9,351 nt of DNA. Origin: Chloroflexota bacterium. Lineage in GTDB: Bacteria > Chloroflexota > Anaerolineae > 4572-78. The stretch covers positions 1 through 9,351 of the forward strand of contig JAJRUC010000014.1 of assembly GCA_024278015.1 (NCBI GenBank), read 5' to 3'. A program made the position numbers and the translations under genes. Below, one piece after another: positions 1-6,239 of this stretch. How positions within the stretch are numbered: the stretch's first letter is position 1; each line of letters starts with the position of its first letter. A model generated the notes under the pieces. The model saw nothing but the letters and a program-made list of their open reading frames with translations, ran no database searches and was not told the DNA's origin.

Positions 1-27
1 ACCATCCAGACCAGAAATGTAAGTGAA

Positions 28-378
28 TTGCGGGTTACCGCCAGAATTTTGACCATGCTTGCCATTGTCGCCGGTCTATTTTTTACGCGCGGGTTTATTA
101 ACAACGGTGTTTTGGAAGAGGAAAACAGTTTAATGGCGAAAGCGGCCGTTGGTTTCCTCCTGCTGGCTGTATTCGGACTGGCTATGGCCTTTCGCTGGGA
201 AAAATGGGGTGGGATATTAGCGATTGTGGGCGGTCTGGGGGTAGGTCTTATTGCTTTTGTGTCCACAGACAGTTGGATTAAGGCCATGTTTTACGGCGGG
301 CCTTTCCTCATTACCGGGTTGCTGTCTCTGGCTGCCTGGCGACGCTTTAGGGTTAAGGAAGCTGCTGCTTCTGAATAA
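28..378 (+). CDS. Small four-helix integral membrane protein, unknown function
   Basis: I do not recognise this protein. It is 116 residues from a TTG at 28, but the frame stays open to the left window edge, so the true start may lie upstream; the first in-frame ATG is at 55. None of these starts has a clear Shine-Dalgarno sequence. Four hydrophobic stretches fit membrane helices at about residues 7-24, 37-55, 60-79 and 87-104, joined by short charged loops (around EEEN and RWEKW). The C-terminus is short and basic, then acidic (RRFRVKEAAASE). There is no signal peptidase site or catalytic motif. The stress-protein gene follows 29 bases later on the same strand with its own strong ribosome binding site, so the two are probably co-transcribed. 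Coding status is supported by the coherent helix pattern; function is unknown. Confidence 0.7.
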   Translation: MRVTARILTMLAIVAGLFFTRGFINNGVLEEENSLMAKAAVGFLLLAVFGLAMAFRWEKWGGILAIVGGLGVGLIAFVSTDSWIKAMFYGGPFLITGLLSLAAWRRFRVKEAAASE

Positions 379-407
379 AACGGTGCATAGTATCAGGAGG
401 TGAAGCC

Positions 408-878
408 ATGTTTAAGCGCATTATGGTTCCTCTGGACGGTTCGGCTTTGGCGGAGGCGGCTCTACCGGCGGCCGTTATGCTGGCCGAGCAATTTAACAGC
501 GAATTGATCCTTTTCCGCGTGGTCACCCCCCAACATTTCATAACACACATTGATGGTTCGGTGTACGCCGAACTACTGGTAGAACTGCGCCAGCAAAATT
601 CTGATGCTGCCTACCAATATTTGATGGGGGTCAAAGAAACGCTGGCTGATAAGGATATTGCTGTGCGGACGGTTTTGCTGGAAGATGAACAGGTGGCGGA
701 GGCTATTCTGGAAAATGCGGCCAAAATGGATGTGGATACGATCGTTATGAGTACCCACGGCCGTGGTGGAATCAGTCGTTGGGTTTATGGCAGCGTAGCC
801 GACAAAGTGCTGCGCCAGGCCGATATGCCCGTCCTGCTCATTCGCGCTGCCGAAGAAAAAGAAGTAGAGGAAGATTAA
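408..878 (+). CDS. Universal stress protein, UspA family
   Basis: This is a 156-residue single-domain universal stress protein, the usual length for the family. The N-terminus (KRIMVPLDGSALAEAAL) is the typical first beta strand with the nucleotide-contacting aspartate D10. The ATP-binding loop is seen as S115-x2-G118-x9-G128-S129, followed by ADKVLRQADMPVLLI. The family motif is G-x2-G-x9-G-(S/T); replacement of the first Gly by Ser is common in ATP-binding members. The protein should therefore be a cytosolic nucleotide-binding homodimer, with a role in stress or energy sensing inferred from the family. The ATG at 408 is fixed by AGGAGG at 395-400 with a 7-base spacer. The acidic tail (EEKEVEED) ends two bases before a REP pair that fills the gap to the converging CoA-transferase gene. 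Confidence 0.95.
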   Translation: MFKRIMVPLDGSALAEAALPAAVMLAEQFNSELILFRVVTPQHFITHIDGSVYAELLVELRQQNSDAAYQYLMGVKETLADKDIAVRTVLLEDEQVAEAILENAAKMDVDTIVMSTHGRGGISRWVYGSVADKVLRQADMPVLLIRAAEEKEVEED

Positions 879-880
879 TT

Positions 881-936
881 GTAGCCGCGGTATCCTTACC
901 GCGCAGGTGTAATCGCGGTAGGGATACCGCGGCTAC
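881..936. repeat. Inverted REP pair (REPIN-like), family A, between convergent genes
   Basis: Two 23-base units face each other across a 10-base linker (904-913). The left unit is GTAGC (881-885), arm CGCGGTA (886-892), loop TCCT, arm TACCGCG (897-903). The right unit is its reverse complement and ends in GCTAC (932-936). The single difference is in the mini-hairpin loop (T896 against G921). A 5' GTAG before a short hairpin, used as an inverted pair, is the hallmark of REP sequences and REPINs mobilised by RAYT transposases. It fills almost the whole 66-base gap between the UspA stop and the CoA-transferase stop. It could act as a bidirectional transcription barrier, but no T-run follows on either strand, so it is not a classical intrinsic terminator. 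Confidence 0.85.
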
Positions 937-944
937 TCGGTTTG

Positions 945-2240
945 TTATAGATACCCCAACTTTCGGGCACTGAAACGTAACTCATCCTGAAACTGCGGTG
1001 CGGCGATGTTGATAAGTTCCTGGGCGCGCTGCCGTACCGTTTTGCCATAGAGCGAGGCCACCCCATATTCCGTCACAATATAATGCACGTCATTGCGTGT
1101 AGTCACCACGCCGGACCCTTCGTACAAGGAGGGAACTATGCGGCTCAAACTGCCCCCCTTCGCGGTTGATTGGAAAGCAATGATAGGCAGGCCGCCTTTA
1201 GAACGAGCCGAACCGCGCATGAAATCAACCTGTCCCCCGACGCCGCTGTAAAAGAGCGGGCCAATCGAGTCGGCACACACCTGGCCGGTCAGATCAATCT
1301 GCAAGGCAGAGTTGATGGCTACCATTTTGTCATTTTGGGCAATGTTGTAGGGATCATTTACGTAGTCGGTAGGATGCAGTTCGATCAGGGGATTATTGTG
1401 GATAAATTCATACAACCGCTGGCTGCCGAAGACAAATCCGGCGATAATTTTGCCAGGATGGAAACTCTTTTGCGCGCAGGTAATCACGCCCATCTCCACC
1501 AAATCAATCACGCCATCAGAAAACAGTTCCGTGTGAATGCCCAGGTCTTTGTGATGCCCCAGGCTTTTGAGTACCGCGTCCGGGATGCTGCCGATGCCCA
1601 TTTGCAGGGTAGCCCCGTCGGGGATCATTTCGGCAATGATCTGGCCGATTTTGAGATGGTCTGGCGATGTGCCGCCCTGGGGGGCTTCGGGGATGGGGTA
1701 ATCTACCTCGACAATGTGGTGCAGGCGGCTGACGTGGATGAAGCTGTCCCCCAGGGTGCGCGGCATTTGTTGATTGACTTCCGCGATGATGATGCGGGCG
1801 GCTTCGGCAGCGGGCTTGGTAGCACCTACCTCTACGCCAAAACTGCAAAAGCCATGTTCGTCCGGCGGGGCAACGGCGATGAGAGCCACGTCCAGCGGTA
1901 GATAGCCATTTCGGAACAGCCCCGGTATTTCGGAAAGGAAGACCGGCGTTAAATCGGCACGGCCTTCCTGGACAGCTTTACGTATATTTTGCCCGATGAA
2001 TAAGGCGTTGACCCGAAAACTGTCCTGGTAAGCCGGGTCGGCGTAGGGGGCTGGCGCAAAGGTGAGAATATGGGTTAGTTCTACGTCTCTAAGCTCGTTG
2101 TGCCGGTCAGTTAGCCCTTGTGTGAGGGAGACGGGTACACCGGCGCCGCCGCCAATGTAGACACGGTTGCCTGATTGGATAGCACCGAGAGCGGTGGCGA
2201 CGTCTGTAATTTTTCGGCGGTAAATTGATTCCCAATTCAT
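945..2240 (-). CDS. Acetyl-CoA hydrolase/transferase family CoA-transferase (4-hydroxybutyrate CoA-transferase-like)
   Basis: This is a 431-residue class I CoA-transferase of the acetyl-CoA hydrolase/4-hydroxybutyrate CoA-transferase type, near the usual length. The N-terminal domain has the glycine-rich stretch YIGGGAGVP (residues 28-36) and the block VAPPDEHGFCSFGVE (123-137). The C-terminal domain carries HTELFSDG (236-243), in which E238 is the expected catalytic glutamate that forms the glutamyl-CoA intermediate. It also has the CoA-site motif GVGGQVDFMRGS (333-344) and TEYGVASLYGK (390-400). The expected reaction is cytosolic transfer of CoA between acetyl-CoA (or another acyl-CoA) and a carboxylic acid; the acceptor is not defined. 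It is the second gene of an operon: its ATG shares one base with the stop of the dehydrogenase gene (TAATG), and a weak AGAAGG lies 9 bases upstream, so translation is probably coupled. The pairing suggests amino-acid or hydroxy-acid fermentation, which is inference. Confidence 0.93.
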   Translation of the reverse strand: MNWESIYRRKITDVATALGAIQSGNRVYIGGGAGVPVSLTQGLTDRHNELRDVELTHILTFAPAPYADPAYQDSFRVNALFIGQNIRKAVQEGRADLTPVFLSEIPGLFRNGYLPLDVALIAVAPPDEHGFCSFGVEVGATKPAAEAARIIIAEVNQQMPRTLGDSFIHVSRLHHIVEVDYPIPEAPQGGTSPDHLKIGQIIAEMIPDGATLQMGIGSIPDAVLKSLGHHKDLGIHTELFSDGVIDLVEMGVITCAQKSFHPGKIIAGFVFGSQRLYEFIHNNPLIELHPTDYVNDPYNIAQNDKMVAINSALQIDLTGQVCADSIGPLFYSGVGGQVDFMRGSARSKGGLPIIAFQSTAKGGSLSRIVPSLYEGSGVVTTRNDVHYIVTEYGVASLYGKTVRQRAQELINIAAPQFQDELRFSARKLGYL

Positions 2241-3349
2241 TAGTTTTGACCTTCTCTGATTTCTAGTCCCAGCGCGTTAGCCACATCCTGGTTGACCAGT
2301 TGGCCCTGGTAGACGGTGATACCGCTGTTCAGGGCGGGCAAAAGTTGGGCAGCCTCTTTGACGCCGACCTCACCGGCCGCCAGGAGGTAGGGCAGGGCGG
2401 CATTGGTGATGGCGTAGCTGGTGGTACGGGCGTAGGCGGAGGTGATGTTGGGCACACAGTAATGGGTGACGCCTTCGGCTACAAATACGGGATCGCGCAG
2501 GGTGGTGGGGCGGCTGGTTTCTACGCAGCCGCCTTCGTCAACAGAAAAATCCAGAATTACAGAGCCAGGTGTCATTTGCTGTACCATCTTCCGACTGACG
2601 ATGTGAGGCGCACGATGCCCCGCTATGGAGATGGCCCCGATAAGCACATCGGCAAAATGGACGGCGCGTTCCAGATTGTGCTGGTTGGCAAACATGGTGG
2701 TTATGTGCCCATTGCTCCATTCGTCCAAAGCTTGCAGCCGTCGCGCCTCCTTGTCCAGAACGGTGACTTCGGCGCCAATACCGAAAAAGGCGCGGGCGGC
2801 GTAGGTTCCTAAGATGCCGGCGCCGAGGATGACGACGGCCGCCGGCGGGACACCGGGTAAGCCGCTGAGAAGAATGCCCCGGCCGTTTTTGTCGCTGCGT
2901 AGATGTTGGCCGGCAATAAGCGGGGCCATGCGTCCGGCTACTTCACTGGCAGGCAGGAGGACAGGGCGACGGCCGTCCATTTCTTCGATCAATTCATAGG
3001 ATACGGCCGTAATCTCCCGCGTCTCCAAAGCTTCCAGCAAATCAGGCGAGGAGACGTGTAGGTGCAGGAAGGAAAATATCGTCTGCCCTTGGCGGAAGAG
3101 GGGCTGTTCCTCGGCGGTGGGGCGGGTGATTTTGGCGATGATGTCGGCACGGCCGTATACCTCTGCCGCCGAATAGACAATCTGCGCCCCGGCCGTCCGG
3201 TAATCCTCATCACTGAATCCGGCCCCTTTTCCCGCCTCTTTTTCCACATAAACGGTGTGACCGGCGCCCGTCAAGGCCAGAACTGTGGCCGGCGTCAGCC
3301 CCACACGCATTTCCAAATCTCTCACTTCACGCGGTATGCCAAATTCCAT
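2240..3349 (-). CDS. ald: Alanine dehydrogenase-family NAD(P)-dependent enzyme
   Basis: This 369-residue protein matches alanine dehydrogenase in length and layout: catalytic domain, Rossmann domain, then return to the catalytic domain. Visible residues that correspond by position to the Mycobacterium tuberculosis enzyme are R15, K73, H96, S135, D271 in SVDEGG, and N301. The NAD site is ILGAGILG with G176-A-G178-I-L-G181. GGCVETSRPTT (273-283) and GVTHYCVPN (293-301) are family signatures. The expected reaction is L-alanine + NAD+ + water to pyruvate + ammonia + NADH in the cytosol. Two things depart from the textbook enzyme. The usual PGAVPRTS loop reads TSAYARTTS here (303-311), and the usual Tyr and Met at the pyruvate site are F94 and A134, so the substrate could differ. 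The ATG is supported by AAGAGG seven bases upstream. A CoA-transferase follows with a one-base overlap. The symbol is by family only. Confidence 0.85.
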   Translation of the reverse strand: MEFGIPREVRDLEMRVGLTPATVLALTGAGHTVYVEKEAGKGAGFSDEDYRTAGAQIVYSAAEVYGRADIIAKITRPTAEEQPLFRQGQTIFSFLHLHVSSPDLLEALETREITAVSYELIEEMDGRRPVLLPASEVAGRMAPLIAGQHLRSDKNGRGILLSGLPGVPPAAVVILGAGILGTYAARAFFGIGAEVTVLDKEARRLQALDEWSNGHITTMFANQHNLERAVHFADVLIGAISIAGHRAPHIVSRKMVQQMTPGSVILDFSVDEGGCVETSRPTTLRDPVFVAEGVTHYCVPNITSAYARTTSYAITNAALPYLLAAGEVGVKEAAQLLPALNSGITVYQGQLVNQDVANALGLEIREGQN

Positions 3350-3370
3350 TATTTAACCTCTTGTCACTTT

Positions 3371-3426
3371 GTAGGACGATTTTGTAAATCGTCTTCCTCT
3401 GTGGGCGATTTACAAAATCGCCCTAC
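3371..3426. repeat. Inverted REP pair (REPIN-like), family B, between integrase and ald
   Basis: The layout is the same 23-10-23 as the 881-936 element but the sequence is different. The left unit is GTAG (3371-3374), arm GACGATTT, loop TGT, arm AAATCGTC (3386-3393). The linker is 3394-3403. The right unit is arm GGCGATTT (3404-3411), loop ACA, arm AAATCGCC (3415-3422), then CTAC (3423-3426). The left unit has an A3376-T3392 pair where the right has G3405-C3421. The changes are compensatory within each mini-hairpin but create mismatches in the long 23-bp stem. The element lies in the 128-base gap ahead of the alanine dehydrogenase gene, downstream of the recombinase. No T-run follows it on the minus strand. 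Confidence 0.88.
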
Positions 3427-3477
3427 AGTTATGCTTGCCAGTTTACCGGAGATGGGGGCGATGTCTAGTTACAAACG

Positions 3478-4569
3478 TCATTCAAGGTTGGGTGGTTCAT
3501 CATAGGGGGGCGGGCGGTCTGGTGCGACGGCTTTGTCTGGCGGTAAATCCAGTTGATCCAGCCATTCGCTGACGATGTGGATGCCCAGAACGGGGGCGTA
3601 AATGTTGCGGGTGGTGGTAATGTCGGCGTGGCCCAAATATTCCTGCACTACTTCCAGCGGCATTCCCTCGCGCAGCAGTTGGGTGGCCCGGAAATGGCGA
3701 AAATCGTGGGCGGACAGGCTGGGGTGGAGATGCAGCGCTTTGACTGCTTTTTTGATAATGTTGTGGACAGAGGTGATGGAGATGCGGGCATTCAGGGAAT
3801 TGCGGCTGTGGGAGACGAAGAGAGCGGGATTGCCGTCGCGGCGTTCCGCCAGGTAACGCCGGATAGTATTTTGCGCATAGTCACGAAGATAAATAGCACG
3901 CGGCTTATTACCCTTGCCGGTGATAGTGGCGTAAGCAGCACGGCCGTTATCCACACTGCTGCGATTAAGAGCCGTCACTTCCGAAATGCGGGCGGCAGTA
4001 GCGTAGAGGGTGTGGACAATAGCCCGATCCCGCAAGAGGGAGAGCCGGCGATTGTAGGCGTCGTTTTCCGGGGGCAGGGGCAGCGCGTCGTAATAAGTGA
4101 CAATTTGGGGAATGCTTTGGCGCACGATGTCCAGGTCAATGACAGTTTCCGCCTGGTTGCGATCTACAGAGCGGCGGGACATTTGGCGTTGTAATTTGCC
4201 CAACTGGATACCGGACGGCAGGTTGTCTTGCCCGTCCAGATAGTGCAGGTAGCCGATGACGGCTGAGGTGTAGGTGGTGGCGGTGGAACGGGAACGGTTG
4301 GCCAGCAGCCAGTTGCGGAAATTGAGGATGACGGCCGTATTCAGTTGTTCCGGGTTCAGAGGCCAGGGGTCTTTGAGGGAGTAGTCGTTACGGCCGTAAT
4401 GCTGTAACCAATCGGCAAAAAGGCGCAGGCCGCTGCGGTAGGTGGTCTCTGTTTTCAGGCTGCGGTTACCTGCTTCCATCAGGTAGCTGGATTCGTGGAG
4501 CCAGGCTGGGTTTTCCGGGTACGGCCGTCCACTGATAGGCAGTGTTTTACTGGTGTGTGCTTTGTGCAT
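3478..4569 (-). CDS. Tyrosine recombinase/integrase, XerC/XerD-like
   Basis: This 363-residue tyrosine recombinase is longer than XerC/D (about 300). An N-terminal SAM-like DNA-binding domain spans about residues 25-130 (TYRSGLRLFADWL, then RSTATTYTSAVIGYLHYL). The catalytic domain follows with all expected residues: R194 in TAARISEV, K219 in TGKGNKPR, H288 and R291 in HDFRHFRATQLL, H314 in YLGHADI, and the nucleophile Y324 in TRNIYAPV. It should carry out strand exchange between short inverted-arm sites through a 3'-phosphotyrosyl link. A proline-rich acidic tail of about 25 residues (DKAVAPDRPPPYDEPP) follows the core. There is no Shine-Dalgarno before the ATG at 4569, so a start nearer M31 cannot be excluded. 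No excisionase, phage gene or partner recombinase is adjacent, so its substrate is unknown. It contains three ACGGCCGT copies at the local frequency, so it looks resident rather than newly acquired. Confidence 0.93.
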   Translation of the reverse strand: MHKAHTSKTLPISGRPYPENPAWLHESSYLMEAGNRSLKTETTYRSGLRLFADWLQHYGRNDYSLKDPWPLNPEQLNTAVILNFRNWLLANRSRSTATTYTSAVIGYLHYLDGQDNLPSGIQLGKLQRQMSRRSVDRNQAETVIDLDIVRQSIPQIVTYYDALPLPPENDAYNRRLSLLRDRAIVHTLYATAARISEVTALNRSSVDNGRAAYATITGKGNKPRAIYLRDYAQNTIRRYLAERRDGNPALFVSHSRNSLNARISITSVHNIIKKAVKALHLHPSLSAHDFRHFRATQLLREGMPLEVVQEYLGHADITTTRNIYAPVLGIHIVSEWLDQLDLPPDKAVAPDRPPPYDEPPNLE

Positions 4570-4627
4570 GAATCAATCATAACACAAAATAAAAACTTCG
4601 CATAGGCAGTAAATTACAACCAATAAC

Positions 4628-5842
4628 TCAAACCCGACAGCCATCCACCAGGGCGGGGGTGTCTTGATGCTTATACATCACAAAATATTCACGATGCCCC
4701 AACGCTTCTGACTTGCTTGATTCCCCGGACGCTATCCGCACGACCATTTCCAACAATTCTCGCGCTGCGGCCGGCATGGATAATTCACCGGTCAAGACCC
4801 GGCTGGCGTCAAAATCCATATCCCCTGACATGTGGCGGTAGGTTTTGCTGTTGCCGGTAATTTTGATGAGCAGCGAGATAGGCGCGCCGATGACACTGCC
4901 CCGCCCGGTAATAAACAGGATGATTTGCGCCCCGCTGGCAATCAGGTCCATGATACCTTCCGTGTCGTTGGGATTGGTGTAGCCGAACTGCATAAAATGG
5001 GGATCGGGCACGCTGTCCAGTATCCATAAACCGGGGTGTGACGGCCGTTCGCCCACTTTCACCACGCCCTGAATCGGCCGCGATCCCCCTTTGACAAACG
5101 CCCCCATGCTTTTATCTTCAATCGTCGTCAGGCCGCCGGCAAAATTGCCTGGCGCAACGGAATATTGACGCACTTCCTGACAATACCATTCTGCTTTTTC
5201 ATAGGCGGCTGCCAATTGGTCGGCGGCCTGTGGTAAAGCAGCCCGGTCTAAAATGATGGATTTCAGTCCCAGCATCTCGACGGTTTCCTCGAAAACGGCC
5301 GTCCCCCCCGCATCCACCAGCAAATCATAAAAAGCGCCTGTCACCGGATTACCGGCAATACCGGAAGTGGCATCAGAGCCGCCACATTCCGCCCCGACTG
5401 TCAAATCCGCCAACGTCATGGGGACGATAACGGCCGTTTCTGCACTCTCAGCGCGTAACCGGGCCACAATTTCCTTCCCTTTGGCAATGCTCTTCGCCGT
5501 GCCGCCCGCTTGCTGGATGTAAAACCAGGCAGACGGCCGTCCCGCTTCCGCGGCAATCTCCGCAATTTTAGCCGGCTGGGTATATTCGCAGCCCAAGCCC
5601 ACTGCCAGCACCGCGCCAATGTTGGGATGCCGCGCCAGGGCCAGCATCAACCGCACCGCGTATTGATTATCGTAACAGCCGGGAAAACCAATGACGTGAG
5701 TATCCGGTTCATCGCGGGCGATCATGTGGGCCACGTGCTGGGCGCATTCCACTGTGTAGATCACTAAAACCAGGTTGCGGATACCTTTACGGCCGTCTGC
5801 CCGCAAATAACCGCGCCAACTGTACTCCTGCAAATTCATCAT
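4628..5842 (-). CDS. UxaA-family dehydratase, large (C-terminal) subunit
   Basis: This is the large subunit of a split altronate/galactarate dehydratase-family (UxaA) lyase, 404 residues from the ATG at 5842. Family motifs are GLGCEYTQP (residues 83-91), VGAECGGSDATSGIAGNP (149-166) and LFITGRGSVIGAP (309-321), the last followed by IKITGNSKTYRHM. C56 (FPGCYDN), C85 and C153 are candidate metal or active-site residues. Relatives remove water from sugar acids to give 2-keto-3-deoxy acids using iron; the closely built SuyAB removes sulfite from sulfolactate and is split in the same small-large order, so desulfonation is an alternative. A TTG at 5857 would add five residues, but it overlaps the Shine-Dalgarno, so 5842 is preferred (a second ATG is at 5839). 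The SAF subunit lies just upstream, separated by 60 bases with a hairpin. The substrate is unknown. Confidence 0.88.
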   Translation of the reverse strand: MMNLQEYSWRGYLRADGRKGIRNLVLVIYTVECAQHVAHMIARDEPDTHVIGFPGCYDNQYAVRLMLALARHPNIGAVLAVGLGCEYTQPAKIAEIAAEAGRPSAWFYIQQAGGTAKSIAKGKEIVARLRAESAETAVIVPMTLADLTVGAECGGSDATSGIAGNPVTGAFYDLLVDAGGTAVFEETVEMLGLKSIILDRAALPQAADQLAAAYEKAEWYCQEVRQYSVAPGNFAGGLTTIEDKSMGAFVKGGSRPIQGVVKVGERPSHPGLWILDSVPDPHFMQFGYTNPNDTEGIMDLIASGAQIILFITGRGSVIGAPISLLIKITGNSKTYRHMSGDMDFDASRVLTGELSMPAAARELLEMVVRIASGESSKSEALGHREYFVMYKHQDTPALVDGCRV

Positions 5843-5850
5843 GGCCTTTG

Positions 5851-5855
5851 CCTCC
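5851..5855 (-). promoter_or_regulatory. Ribosome binding site deciding the large-subunit start
   Basis: GGAGG read on the minus strand sits eight bases before the ATG at 5842. It overlaps the alternative TTG start at 5857, which is therefore unlikely. It begins six bases after the hairpin at 5861-5891, so folding of that hairpin could affect access to the site. Confidence 0.75.
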
Positions 5856-5860
5856 AATCA

Positions 5861-5891
5861 GAAGTCGGATTTTTACCAAAAACCCGACTTC
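5861..5891. repeat. Imperfect hairpin between split dehydratase genes
   Basis: Arms GAAGTCGG (5861-5868) and CCGACTTC (5884-5891) are followed inward by one A/C mismatch (5869/5883), then TTTTT pairing with AAAAA around an ACC loop. On the minus-strand transcript the mismatch becomes a G-U pair, so the RNA of the operon could form a continuous 14-pair stem. It lacks the GTAG foot of the REP units elsewhere in the window and looks like another repeat type. It lies in the 60-base gap between the small and large subunit genes, where it could tune relative expression or RNA stability (inference). Confidence 0.75.
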
Positions 5892-5902
5892 TTGATGGCT
5901 TC

Positions 5903-6226
5903 TTATTCATAAACCGTATCCGTTACCGCGCCGGTATGGACGTCTAATGTGGCTGAGCGTTCATCATAATCGCTGGCGCAGTTGTGTAAATGCACCCAGT
6001 CACCGGCCCTGATGGGCTGGATGCTGTGCCCGATGCCAATGCCATATTTAATGACTGCTGCCCCGGCGGGAATATCTACAAGGGCTATTTTATGCCCGTA
6101 TTCAATGTCCTGCCGCAGCACAATTGTGCCTGCGCCGCCAACAATCTCAATCTCTTCTCCGGCAGCGGCGTCATCGAGCAAGACGGCCGTGTTATCCCGC
6201 GAATTGATTTGAAAACATTGCGTCAT
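5903..6226 (-). CDS. UxaA-family dehydratase, small SAF-domain subunit
   Basis: This 107-residue protein corresponds to the N-terminal SAF domain of altronate dehydratase-type enzymes. The pattern is characteristic: INSRDNTAVLLDDAAAGEEI, then LRQDIEYGHKIALVDIPAGAAVIKYGIGIG, then IRAGDWVHLHNCASDY. H59-K60 of GHKIAL and H93/H95 of WVHLHN are the usual candidate substrate and metal contacts. It should form one enzyme with the large subunit encoded next. An upstream in-frame ATG at 6268 would add 14 residues inside the preceding gene and has no ribosome site. The ATG at 6226 has AGGAG seven bases before it and makes the protein start right at the domain. The gap to the aldolase gene is 10 bases, with the aldolase TAG forming part of the Shine-Dalgarno. 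Confidence 0.88.
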   Translation of the reverse strand: MTQCFQINSRDNTAVLLDDAAAGEEIEIVGGAGTIVLRQDIEYGHKIALVDIPAGAAVIKYGIGIGHSIQPIRAGDWVHLHNCASDYDERSATLDVHTGAVTDTVYE

Positions 6227-6233
6227 ATGGTGT

Positions 6234-6239
6234 CTCCTA
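6234..6239 (-). promoter_or_regulatory. Stop codon overlapping the ribosome binding site of the SAF subunit
   Basis: The minus strand reads TAGGAG: the TAG ends the aldolase gene and AGGAG serves the ATG at 6226 with a 7-base spacer. This placement favours translational coupling and supports 6226 over the longer start at 6268. Confidence 0.75.

Noticed and set aside
881..944. Intrinsic bidirectional terminator
   Set aside because: The stem is strong, but no T-run follows on either strand, and its GTAG-bounded paired structure is better explained as an inverted REP pair. Termination activity is still possible.
1170..1901. A 243-codon open frame on the plus strand
   Set aside because: It lies antisense inside the well-supported CoA-transferase gene, has no recognisable domain, and its composition is that of a reverse-strand shadow.
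3427..3477. Riboswitch or operator in the rest of the gap upstream of the alanine dehydrogenase gene
   Set aside because: Apart from the REP pair, these about 50 bases show no repeat, aptamer-like fold or promoter that I could defend.
3553..4194. A 213-codon open frame on the plus strand
   Set aside because: It is antisense to the recombinase catalytic domain, which has all active-site residues; no family features are seen in the plus-strand product.
4595..4622. Possible dif site upstream of the recombinase
   Set aside because: The left arm resembles the XerC half-site of the proteobacterial consensus, but the right arm matches at only about 2 of 11 positions with a 6-base centre. That is too weak to call.
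4570..4627. Sigma-70 promoter for the recombinase (TATGAT-like box on the minus strand near 4576)
   Set aside because: No convincing -35 box is found at 16-18 bases, and AT-rich gaps give such boxes by chance.
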